A stretch of DNA of 64,000 nt from Nectonema munidae. Lineage: Eukaryota > Nematomorpha > Nectonematoida > Nectonematidae. The notes below the pieces were generated by a model that saw only the letters and a list, made by a program, of their open reading frames with translations, ran no database searches and had not been told where the DNA came from. Each line of letters begins with the position of its first letter. Position 1 is the first letter of the stretch. Shown here one piece after another: positions 1 through 10,300 of this stretch. The stretch spans positions 62,001 through 126,000 of the forward strand of contig JAUIRK010000982.1 in NCBI GenBank assembly GCA_030549495.1. The letters run 5' to 3'. A program made the translations under genes and the position numbers.

Positions 1-1279
1 TTCCCTTAAAAGAATTAATACATGACTCCGCGCTGCATATACGCATCTCTTTTCCATTATAATAATTAAGGTTCATTGTGACATTGTAATCATAAGTATT
101 TTCTACAACAAATAAGTAAAATGCATCTACAACATTGTGTGCGGCTTTATTACTCATATTTAAACTCAAAGCAGCCATTTCATTTTTTCTAATTACCTGT
201 TTTTCCGCATTATAATACATTTTTTTCAGTGACTCCCCCCAGTTTTCAACGACCGGCAGCATAAAGTATTTTCTACCGTAAATGCGTGCGTCACAAATTT
301 GAAATGTTGAATCTCTCGTAAGCGATATCTGAAAAAGCATGGCGAAACATTTATTTTTAAACTCTTCTCCGTATTTTATGTGATAAAATGACTTGTACCG
401 TGCCGTATTTTTGGTCAAATGAAAGCAATCTCGAGTATGATAGTTTTTAGTGGGAGCTAAGTGCATGCGTAAATAAAAATCGTTCTTCGTTTGGCTTAAA
501 TTTTTATTTGAATAAAACACAAAGTCCGTTGCTTCAAAAAGCATGCGTTCTTTGTCTACCTTGTCTCTCATATCAAACATATAAGAACGTCCTTCCTTTT
601 GACTACCGTCAATACAATTTTTTTTAAAGTCTGAAACCTTTTGATTTGAAGTACCATGGTCGTTAAAGGTTATAGGAGGACCTTCTGATCCATAACTTTC
701 CAAAATATTTATTGCTATTTCTCCGTAAACGTTAACTTTCTTTACCTTAAAATAAGACGTTTCTAGTTCCGTGGTTATGTAATATACCAAGTAATCTCCA
801 TTTTTTCCATCGCAATGCGCTTCGAACTTTTTATTGTGATCTTTAATAACACCCCTATCACAGTAACTATTTAACTTAAAATCTTTATTCTCTAAAAACC
901 CGCCGTCTTCTATATCTAAGAAAAAACCGACTCTAAATTGATAAGTAAAATGTCTAGCAAACTTCTCGTCCCAAAACAATACGGCTTTTTCCAAATAAAC
1001 TGGTTCTTTGAGAGAGACTGCTAACCAAATTCCATAACCCCATTTACCATACTTAATTGAAATGACATCCATTCCAACATATACACATTTGTTGTCCACC
1101 AATTCATAACCACTTTCACAATGGCACTCAAACTTGCCAAATGCTTCTTTTTTCAAGCATTGCGAATGTGGTGGACATCTATTAATTACGTCGCATTCTT
1201 CTATGCTGTATGCTGCCAAGAATAGGAGCAGCAGAATTTTTGCAATTATTATTACGTATTTTTTTATCAAGGCACCCAT
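1..1279 (-). CDS. Secreted EGF / galactose-binding-like protein, partial (runs off left edge)
   Basis: An uninterrupted minus-strand frame of 426 codons starts at the ATG at 1279-1277 and is still open at base 1. Residues 1-25 form a signal peptide (MGALIKKY, then a run of I/L/A). Residues 29-65 form a complete EGF module with cysteines at 29, 35, 41, 52, 54 and 65 and the typical ECHCESGYEL turn. Two downstream regions each end in the strand pattern of fucolectin / F5-8 type C (galactose-binding-like) domains: VKKVNVYG near residue 170 and FQICDARIYG near residue 335. Many paired cysteines fit an extracellular protein. The likely role is a secreted or cell-surface glycan-binding or adhesion protein; that is inference from domain shape. 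No intron is needed across 1.28 kb. No TATA box is obvious upstream of 1279. The C-terminus and the true length lie outside the window. The reading frame is certain; the lectin-like call is moderate. Confidence 0.8.
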   Translation of the reverse strand, partial: MGALIKKYVIIIAKILLLLFLAAYSIEECDVINRCPPHSQCLKKEAFGKFECHCESGYELVDNKCVYVGMDVISIKYGKWGYGIWLAVSLKEPVYLEKAVLFWDEKFARHFTYQFRVGFFLDIEDGGFLENKDFKLNSYCDRGVIKDHNKKFEAHCDGKNGDYLVYYITTELETSYFKVKKVNVYGEIAINILESYGSEGPPITFNDHGTSNQKVSDFKKNCIDGSQKEGRSYMFDMRDKVDKERMLFEATDFVFYSNKNLSQTKNDFYLRMHLAPTKNYHTRDCFHLTKNTARYKSFYHIKYGEEFKNKCFAMLFQISLTRDSTFQICDARIYGRKYFMLPVVENWGESLKKMYYNAEKQVIRKNEMAALSLNMSNKAAHNVVDAFYLFVVENTYDYNVTMNLNYYNGKEMRICSAESCINSFKG

Positions 1280-1299
1280 CGTGAATTAAAATATCTAAA

Positions 1300-1902
1300 A
1301 GTGAAGTATGAAAAACAAAGTATTGAACGTTGAAAGGCGAATATTCTTTCAGCCAATGAAAATAACGATGCTTTTATTCTTAGTAATTTGCATAATATTA
1401 CAGCCAATGATCAATAACCTATATATTGATTGTGTGAATGAACTTGATTGTGTGAAGAATGTCTGTTTGTGTGTGTGTGTGTGTGTCGTAAGAAGCACTT
1501 TCATTGGTTGAAATATAACTATTGACATAAATTCGCCCATTCATTTTAGAGATTATCATTCAGCCGAAAAATACACAGAAAAGATACAACTATGCTAAAA
1601 ATTAGTAATTCATCATCTCTATAAAAATAAGCTAACGTCTGTGTGTGTCTGTCGCTGGAAGCATTTTGATTGGTTGAAATTTTTATATGTTTTGTGTGTA
1701 TTTTTATAGGATGATGAGTTTGTGTGTGCGTTTAAAGCATTCTAATTTAAAATTTGGTTGAAAAACCTAATGGTATAAATTAGGTTAAAAAGATTGGTTG
1801 AAATACCTTTTGTATGTATTTTATATGGTGTAATAGAAAAATACACAGAAAAGGTACAAATATTCTAAAAACTGATCACCATACCATATAACACTATTAG
1901 CA
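1300..1902. repeat. Degenerate direct repeats with a GT microsatellite
   Basis: A (GT)n tract lies near 1467-1486. The motif ATTGGTTGAAAT recurs near 1502, 1668 and 1792. A longer block (AAATACACAGAAAAG, then TACAA and CTAAAAA) occurs near 1566 and again near 1849, about 280 bases apart. A further relative of that block lies at about 18558. This is non-coding repeat DNA; short open frames here are low-complexity translations. Confidence 0.6.
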
Positions 1903-2215
1903 ACTCAAAATACACACTACAAGAATTCTATGTTTCGAGCGTAGCCTAAACAATAAAAACTAGCCGGTCCCGTGGTCGTTTTGAGCGAAGCGAATTTGAA
2001 TTAGCAACTCAATATACACACTACCCAGAATCCTATGTTTCGAGCGCAGCGAGAAACACTGTTTCGATCGAAGCGAGAAACGACCACGGGACCGGCTAGT
2101 TATTTATATGTTTTCCACCACACCATATATCACCATTAGCAACTCATCAGACCATATAAAAAATACGCACTACCAAAGATCCTATGTTTTGAGAAACAAA
2201 CACTATACCAAAGAT
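1903..2215. repeat. Three degenerate ~90-110 bp direct repeats
   Basis: The unit begins with TTAGCAACTCA, continues ATACACACTAC, then CCTATGTTTCGAGCG. Copies start near 1906, 1997 and 2131. The third lacks the GC-rich tail. The GC-rich tail motif GAGCG(A/C)AGCGA is repeated inside the units. The array carries the inverted repeat listed separately. Confidence 0.65.
1959..2100. mobile_element. 142-bp element with 22-bp perfect GC-rich inverted repeats, Helitron-like ends
   Basis: Bases 1959-1980 (ACTAGCCGGTCCCGTGGTCG plus TT) are exactly the reverse complement of 2079-2100. The right end reads CCACGGGACCGGCTAGT. That resembles the hairpin-plus-CTAG|T terminus known for Helitrons, and the GAGCGAAGCGA motifs inside are also common in such elements. 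A Helitron normally has no terminal inverted repeat, so a Helentron-like mini-element or simply a fold-back is equally possible. The inverted repeat is certain; the class is tentative. Confidence 0.5.
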
Positions 2216-4131
2216 CCTGTTTCTTTTTTTACTCCAACTTATTGTCTATAATGGTTTTACCTATGAAAAGGAGTACCACTCACAAACTAAATTTATTCTA
2301 AATAGTTTATAAATGTAGTTGATTTAATTTTTTTCCTAAAAGCTTTCTATACTCATAAACGGAATTTGCACTTTGACTAAGTATTTGTACAATAAAAAGT
2401 TCATTCCTTAATTTCATTCAATGTTTCGTCTTTTGTATGAGTTGTATTTTTATTTTGCGTAGGAGTCGGGTCCGACTCCTTCTCAAAAGATTCTGCAGGC
2501 CCGTTTAACAACGAAAACTTGTCACACGAGACTTAAATTTATGTTTTTTGGGGAAACAACAAAAGCCTTATCAAATATAAATGTAGATGATCTTGGTTTA
2601 AAAGACGGAGGGAGAGCCTTTTCAACCAACATTCAACGAATATAAACCGATTTACTTTGGAATCAAAGTCCAGGATTTTAAAAAGTTCTTGGTTAAACAT
2701 AGACTGTCGCTTGAATATTCAGTTGACAAAAATGATGCGTTGGGTTTGAAAAACTGTGTGAAAAAATAGATATAGTTTTGACCTTTTCTATTCAGGCCCG
2801 TAACCAACATCATATCAAGGATATATACTTTTTTTAATTTAAACTTGCGAATTCATAAAAATAATATTGCTTACAAATCCTCAAATTTTTGAAATTTTTT
2901 AGATACTATATAACATCTATTTTTGATGTTATGGTATTTCTGATAACCATCGAATTGTCTTTGCGTGGTGATAATTAACCTTTGCAAAACTTAGAGGCAG
3001 ATTCTGAAATTCAACCTAATGGACTTTTTTTAACTTATTTAAATACACAATGATTTTGATGGAACAAACAATCGATTTAAAATTAGACGCCCTTGCTTTC
3101 ACTTTGTTGACTACTTTAGATAAACTGAAGATTAACTCAAACAGAATAATTGCCAAATAATGTTGAAAAACTTTAATTTTATCGAAAATTTTTAATATTT
3201 TGCTTTTAATGAAAAAAATGGAGTTCAAGCTATTATATTTCAAGAAAGTCAAAGAGATACCTTCTTTATATTCATTGCTTCAGTCTAACAAATTCATCTT
3301 GCTATAGTGAAGTCAATCTCAATTAATAAAGACGTTTCAAAAATGTTTTCTTCATTCAACAAATGGTATATTTTGTGGGAAAATGTAATGTTAAAATCAC
3401 TATAAAGGAAATGCTTTAAAAAAATTATTAGATCAACGAACTATTTATTCAAATTTAGTGGTTAGAAGGATTAAGAAAAGGTTTCGTTTCAGGTGTTATA
3501 TCAAGAAATTATTGAAAATTGTATAAAGGAATTGAAAACGAAGTTATACAAATTTTACTTATAATAAAATGTAGATTAGAATAGAATATCTGAAAGACAG
3601 ATGTCTCTAATGACGTCTATTTTCATATTATGGCCAGAAAATAAAGACTTTTTGAAACTGGAGTATGGAAAAGCTTTAGAAGAGAAAGATTGAAATTGAT
3701 GACAAATGAGAAAAAGTGAAATAATTGTGGGAAAGGCACTATTATTGAAAGATCATCACAACTTTGCTGATGTTATAAAGATCTTATATCAAGATGAAGA
3801 AGCCTTACCAAATGTGCACAAATTATATGAAGATAACAATATGAATAAATATTTAAGAAAAAGTATAGATATTGTGATTTTTTTTAGGTGCCTCAACTTT
3901 TGGTTTTAGAACATGATGTGAAAGATCTTTTTTTAACACTAAAAAGAATCTTCACCAACCAAAAAGTTAGAAGACCGCACAAAAAGAAAAGAAATTTGAT
4001 CCTTCTATCCAGTCTTGCAGAATACACTAACAACATTTCTCTTGAAAGTTTTTAAAAAACTTCTTTTATGCCACCTAAGTTTGGGCTGGTTTCCTGTATT
4101 TTCCACCCTCAAAATTTCGGCCCTTACTAGA
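2216..4131. other. AT-rich intergenic DNA, no gene recognised
   Basis: No conserved coding frame was recognised. A plus-strand stretch near 3700-4010 gives peptide fragments faintly like the dimerisation tail of a hAT transposase. It is too decayed to call. Confidence 0.4.
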
Positions 4132-6263
4132 CAAGTGTTTTCCAAACTTTTTGAGACCAACGCCCACCAAAGTTTCAAAACTTTTCTAACGCTTCCTACT
4201 AAAAAATTAATACATAAAAATATTTTCATAAAAAATCTTTTATTTATTTAAAAAATTAGATGTCTTTTCTTTTCGAATGCGATGAATGAGTTTGATGTAT
4301 TTGGTTCTATGTTGCTGAGAAGGAGTCTTAAGTCGCTTCTCATTGCGATTTGCAAACGATTTCTTTGTATGCTGAGAAGCTGTGTTATAACACTGAAATT
4401 GCATTCAACCATATACATAGTAGTAAGAAAAGCAATGAAATAAAGCTTATTTTTTTGCATAATTTTGGAAATTTACAGGAATGCAAGGTTGAATCCATAA
4501 GGTTTGATATGATTGTTTGAAGAGAGGCTTCAACCTGAAGTCATAGCAACTCTTCTTGCGTTTCACAATTAGTTTCATCTCTTGTATCATAAAGAAAAGG
4601 ATTGATGAACGAGTCAGGTATTTTCATATTAATCATGCTATCTAAATGTCATATTGTTGTGTAGAAGGGTCAAATGCTGACAATAAACAATGAGATTATC
4701 TATTGTAGGACAATTAAGAGGCAAATCTTTTTTGAGCATATTCACATTTGAAAATTGGGATAGCTTTCCACCACCAATATTTTGTGTGAAAAGTTAGTTT
4801 TTCAATGAATGCACAAATATCAGATTTTACGGCTTCAACGAATTTCCTCTTGTTAACCCGCGTACTTCGGTTTGTAAAAGCAGGCGATCAAACTTTTCAT
4901 TTATTTCTTGGCAAATTTAATTAAATAATCGCGAGTTAAGAGAATTACATTTTATTTTGTTTACTCCTGATATAATGCTTTCAAGAGATTTATGAGGACG
5001 TTCATTCAAGTCTTTGCAACTAAGTGCTGATGATGAATAACACAGTGAACCGTGAGACAATTGAGAACATATTTTTTTTAAAATGCAAAGAAACCATTGT
5101 CTTCCCATTAAGACTGGGCTCTATTAGTTGAACAAGCAACAATATTACTCAAATGAATTTCCTTCTCTTTGAAAAATGCATAAACTTTATTGAAAATTGA
5201 TTCCCCTTTAGTGGCAGTTTCAAGTTCATCAGCAAAAAACACTTGTTAAACTTTTCCAATAAAACGGACATAAGCCAAAAGCAATGCTAAGAGTAGATTC
5301 GTCCACCTGCAGACTCAGTTGTTGACTTTTGAGCGTCTCATATTAAAGTTTCTTCAATATTGCACGACATCTCATTAATTCTTCTTTGTACTGAATTATT
5401 ACTAAGTGGAATTTTAATTCAAAATAGTTTTGGGAAAAAGATGATGCACTACAGAACTGAGAACTTCTTCTATAGCTGGTAAAACAAGTTGTTCTCCAAT
5501 TGAGTGAGGTTTCCCTGATTTAGCAATCAATTTTAAAATATTGTATGAACAAACAAACCCACCATAACCTTTTTGTGATTGATTTGTGGTAAAGGATAAA
5601 ATTTCATTCCGGTTATTAAATTTATCAAGAAGTTTTTGAAATATGAAATTTTTTCATTTGCTTTTGTGAATGCATTTTGGTCAAATGTTCGGAAAGCATG
5701 GATGGTTTCATTGCTTAATTTGCAAATACCATTTCGCAAAGCAAAAAAGCCAAACTTAAGATACTCAGCGTTACACTGTCGACACTTTTCCTTTGAACTT
5801 TCGGCCATTTTGAAAATGAGAAAAACAAAGTTATAGCTTTGAACAAAGCAAATAGATTAACACAAAAGAAGTAAAAAAGATAAATGATTAGAGCTCAAAC
5901 GTGCTTACTATTTAACATCAATCACACAGAAAATACCTTGTTTTAGCTTTCAAAAAAGTAATTTGCTTTGCCACCTGTATCTGTTAATAACGTGCAAGTT
6001 ATGTCCACGTGAGGCGAATAAAAAGGTCCGAGAAAATATCAAAAACATGTGGAGAGAAGTACACATCACACATAAGCTTTTGTGAAAGCTCTTCTATTTA
6101 CACATGCTGAATGTATTATTCCGAGTTTCAATGTTCTCGTGAGCTTAAAAATAATTATATGGAAAATTGTACAGCGCCCCTTCGCACGACTCTAACGCCC
6201 CTATCTCGAGCAAAACATTTGGCGCCGCCTAGGGGGCGCTACCGCCTAATTTGGGAAACACTG
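4132..6263 (-). mobile_element. Old hAT transposon (SCAND3/ZBED5-like), 2.1 kb
   Basis: Its ends are imperfect inverted repeats. The left end is CAAGTGTTTTCCAAA, and the right end read on the minus strand is CAGTGTTTCCCAAATTAGGC, followed by a G/C-rich sub-terminal block. CAG...TTTCCCAAA is a standard hAT terminus. The interior holds a minus-strand transposase relic. I could not find a clean 8-bp target duplication (TTACTAGA on the left, ATTTAGAC on the right), which fits an old copy. It lies between the EGF-protein gene and the 3' end of ARGLU1. Confidence 0.7.
4248..5808 (-). pseudogene. hAT transposase relic (SCAND3/ZBED5-like)
   Basis: The N-terminal fragment (5808 downward) contains YLKFGF, then LSNETIH and KISYFKN. 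This is the signature of the BED-finger start of SCAND3/ZBED5-type hAT transposases. The C-terminal fragment (4460-4248) contains CNFSVITQLLSIQRNRLQI and DLRLLLSNIEP, matching the conserved hAT dimerisation tail (normally CESGFS...KYRNRL...DLRL...IEP). The middle is too decayed to read in one frame, with many stops and shifts. The DDE residues are not recoverable by eye. It is non-functional. Confidence 0.65.
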
Positions 6264-6469
6264 ATTTAGACCATTTATCTTTTATCATTAATTAATTAAT
6301 ATCAACTATAATTTTACACATTATCATTAAACTACGATAATCTTTGAAGTTGAAAAAATATTAAGTTTTGAAAATAAATAACTAAATGCTAATTTATTAT
6401 GAAATTTTAAAGTGGGGAAAAATAGCAGTCATAGTTCTGGCCAATGCAACTTTCATAACATTAAGGAGG

Positions 6470-6670
6470 GTATGGTAGGGTTGGTGGTTAGATACTGGGT
6501 TTCGATAACTTACGGTCTTGGGTTCGATCCCGTATCATACCTCCTTTCTTCATAGTTCGATACAAACGGCGCAATTGTGCCTTTTCAATGAAAAACAATG
6601 CAGTACGTTTACCTGTACGGGACTTTCTATTATTTTCTTTGCATAGCTCTGAGAACAAATAAGAGTTGGT
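6470..6670 (+). repeat. tRNA-derived SINE, copy 1
   Basis: An A-box-like TGGTTAGATACTGG at 6485-6498 and a B box GGTTCGATCC at 6521-6530 give a split Pol III promoter. The body continues with TAGTTCGATACAAACGGCGC and AATTGTGCCTTTTC. The same order is found near 13505, 17705 and 19250, all on the plus strand. The body does not fold as a tRNA. Confidence 0.7.
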
Positions 6671-7031
6671 GACATTTGCTTTGTAATACACTTTATTGAG
6701 AAGATTTTTCAACTATTCAAGTATGGTTTAGAGAACAGCGCAATGAGTACCAATTACATTTGAAGAATTAGGGTTAACCAGAATCTCATAACTATAAGAA
6801 CAAGGAAATGGCAGAGCAAGTCAATACACACTCCAAGCGCATGCTCAGGATTATTACCATAAATATTTGAGAATATAAAAGTGATCTCAAAGCGGAAGTA
6901 ATGGTATCGCATATTAGTGTGTAAAGAAGAGCAGATATAGATTTAAAATTTGAGTATATCTCTAATTGATAGCCTTAATTCAGCTTCTTCCACTCGTGAA
7001 AATTACGTAATTAAAAATATTTGTAACACGA
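6671..7031. other. Spacer downstream of ARGLU1
   Basis: AT-rich sequence between the SINE and the ARGLU1 polyadenylation signal. I see no gene. The short stretch 6264-6469, on the other side of the SINE, is likewise empty. Confidence 0.4.
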
Positions 7032-7037
7032 TTTATT
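7032..7037 (-). promoter_or_regulatory. Candidate ARGLU1 polyadenylation signal
   Basis: AATAAA on the minus strand lies about 160 bases after the ARGLU1 stop codon. It is the first canonical hexamer in the 3' flank, so the 3' UTR is probably short. Confidence 0.5.
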
Positions 7038-7198
7038 AAAATATAAGGTTTTCATTCACCACATTTAAAAGACATTTTGTGTGACATGAAAATGATTTTG
7101 TACGCGCTTAAATGTATAAACGAGACTCCAAATATACATCCTTTGATACTTCTGGTCAAAATTCAATATGATTAAACTTCTGTCTAAAAGAGTTGCAC

Positions 7199-7390
7199 TC
7201 ATTTTAACTTGAATGACAACTTTGGTCTCTTTTTACTGAGCATGGCGCTATCATTGGACGACACAGTGTAGAATGAAGTTGATGAATTCATCAAGTCGTA
7301 TTCTTGTACCTTTTGTGCTTCTTCTTGAATTTTCATCATCTCTTCGGACCTTATGCGTTCGGCTTCAACGCGTCGAAAATTCTCTTCATC
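7199..7390 (-). CDS. ARGLU1: ARGLU1 coding exon 6 and stop
   Basis: The acceptor is CATTTTAG|GATGAAG. It encodes 63 residues and a TGA stop at 7201-7199. It continues the coiled coil ([20 protein letters not shown]), then a serine-rich linker, then [11 protein letters not shown] at the C-terminus, the conserved ARGLU1 tail. Confidence 0.93.
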   Translation of the reverse strand, partial: DEENFRRVEAERIRSEEMMKIQEEAQKVQEYDLMNSSTSFYTVSSNDSAMLSKKRPKLSFKLK

Positions 7391-10300
7391 CTAAAATGCA
7401 AGAAGAAGCATTAGAACTGATTTTGAGATATGGAATAATAAGACGTTTTAATCACCCAACAATTAAAGCAGTTAGCACTTGGGTTCACTGAATTTTAGAA
7501 AAAACTTCCTATAAATAATAACCCTTGATGGCGCATGTAGTGGAGCATGCTGGACAAAATATTCAAAAGTTTCGGATTCAAATCCCAATCGAGGAAAATT
7601 ATTTCTAGAAAAGCACTAGTTTTTTAACGTTGACTGTTTTGGTTGTTGGCTAGATAAAACTGCTAGTATATTATAATGCATAAACTAACGACACACAAAC
7701 GCATACTGCGCTAACACATTAATTAATATTAAGTTTGTATGAAATATAAATCAATATCCTCTTGCGGTTTACTTGTGGCAGTTGGATGCTTTAAGAATTT
7801 TGACGCTTCTTAGCAACGACGATGAAGTGGTGTTGGTGATTAAATAAAAAAATTATTATTATCAAAGGTTAATGCAGTAAAAGAATGAAATTGAGAATAC
7901 CTGTATTTTGCAGACAAAAATAGGAAAGTGTGTGTGTGAAAAATTGAGTCATCTCCACAAATCAATGGATGAGATAACTGCTTTCTTAAAAGTGCGAGCC
8001 CTTTTATAGGCCGATTTTGAGGTGAATGCACTAGAAAAAAGAAAATTTGCATTTCATCTTGAATATTTGGAAGTTTTTGTTCTACTCAGCCATTTCTAGA
8101 CAACGTATTTCGCTTGAAGAACATTTTGTCAGAAATTGGCATCACATACGGCATGAATTCAAAGGACTAAATACTATCTTCTTAAAAAGTTAATTATGTG
8201 ACCAGAGTAAGATAGAAGCCTTACTTTTGAAAAAAATAGATCGTTCGTTACCTTTAAATTTATTCGAACATATAAAAATCGACACTGAAAAGATAGGCCT
8301 TTCTTCACTGATATTTGTTTCCAACAATACTCAGAATGCTCAGGCGAAAGAAAATAGTTATTTATATTCTCGAAGATACTACTCAACAAAATATTTATTG
8401 AAAAAAAATTTATAAACAATGGAAGAATTGAAATTTTCTGAATCATTCAAAATTCTATATCATTTTTTGAATAAGTAAATGAAAAAAATCACTTATTTTT
8501 GAAAATAGTTTAAAGAAATCAATTCCAACGAAATTTGCTTTAGCAAAATAAGGTTTTTTAGAAAGTATGAAAAAGATTTAATTAAAGATAACTGTTCGTT
8601 ATAAAGGATAGCATCTTATTTTCCGTTGAAAAATTTTTTTTTCAATCTAATATAAAGTCTACTTTAGGGATCTTCATTTGAGAAGTCATCAATAGTGGAC
8701 TTAAGATCTAGCTCAAACACTAAAGCATTTGTTAACATTTCAGGCTTGAAGTATAACTTTCGTATTAAAATGAAGGAAAATAAGAATGGCTATATTAGGT
8801 CTCCTCTAGTATAAAGCAGGGGCTGGAGAGAAAAAGGGCAGAAAAAATGAAATAAAGAGCGACAATTACTGACTTAGGACACGTCGTGATAAAAGTTAGA
8901 TAAAAAGAGCTAATTTGAAGTTGAAGGAAGCGTTGGTAAGGAACAATGGAAAAAAGATTGGTCGAGAGACAGAAATCGCTGATGCATTAATTAAGGAATA
9001 GAACTCCAAATTAATAGCGGAAAAGGAAATCAAGACCATAAACACTGAAACTCTTTGGAAGGAGTTTTATTTCTGATGATATTATAACGAATGAATGACA
9101 CACACTGATTCCAGTATTAGGAAGAGAAAAAAAGAAAGGAGAAATGGAGCTTGATAGCCTTCGAAGACAACTGCAAAACGTGGAGACGAGAAAGTTATCG
9201 AAAGCAGCATGTCATTACTTTGAAATAAAGTTGGCATCATCAACATTCTCAATTCTAAATTAACAGGGATGTGCCCTGCACAAAGTAAAACATTATTTGC
9301 GAGCACGTATTCGTGAGGATAAGCTTGGAAATCCCACTATATACGATTTTTTGAAGAGAAGTACAAAAGGTGCGTACCAATTTAGCTTGAGCTTCAGCGA
9401 TCTTTCGGTTATTCTCTTCCAGAATCCTCTTCAACTCTTCTTCCTTTTTCTGTTTTTCATTCTTAAAAGCAAAAATAGAATGTTAGTTTTGTTGTGATAT
9501 GACAACTAGCTTACAGAATCCCATTCAAGAAAATAACCCCAACTTCCAAAGCAGAACACATAGACACACTTCTTTATACAATAGAAGAGTTATTATCAAA
9601 GGAGTGGCAAATGAAAGGAATGATCTTTTTATTCTAGCATACATATAAAGATCGAAATTGAAAGATGAACCCTTCTTCATCGATGTTTGTTTCCAATAAT
9701 GTCTAGGTTATCCATCAGAAATAATGAAAATAAAACCGCCCTCTTCTTAACACAGCATTTAAAAAATAACCATTTTGTTGCAACGCATCCTATGTTAATA
9801 CCCTAGGCATATATCAAAATTAGGATTTACGTGCATGTACATATCGGTTTCACCATTTCATGCAAGAATATTTGTGTAGAAACATTTTACTATTAAAAGC
9901 AACGACATTATCGAGAGCAAAATAGCAATGTTCCCGATTGTGCCTGAATATATTAACGCTGCTGTTAAAACATCTAAATGAATCCATTACCAACAAAACA
10001 TCCGTATAAGGATTTCTGTATGTGTTTTTGTTGGAGAGAAGTAAGAAACATTTTTAAATATTGTGTCCTCTAAGGGGAGGGGGTGGGAGCATAAAGCAAA
10101 ATTTTAGGGGCCATAATCGGAGGCTATGCATAAATAAAACCAAAGGAGTTGTTTTGCGGGTAGATAACAGGTGGAGAAGGCTTGTTATCCCACATGGGAA
10201 TACTGTGGATACGAGAACGTACAAGCAATGCCAAAACCAACCAACCAACCTTTTTTTACTTAGCAGTTATATTTATTGTACATTTACTACTCTACATTAA

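Noticed and set aside
3700-4010. A separate hAT C-terminal fragment on the plus strand
   Set aside because: The similarity is faint, spread over different frames and without a clear motif order.
10061-10300. A G-rich patch with overlapping frames on both strands
   Set aside because: No recognised motif, splice sites or repeat structure. The frames arise from locally higher GC.
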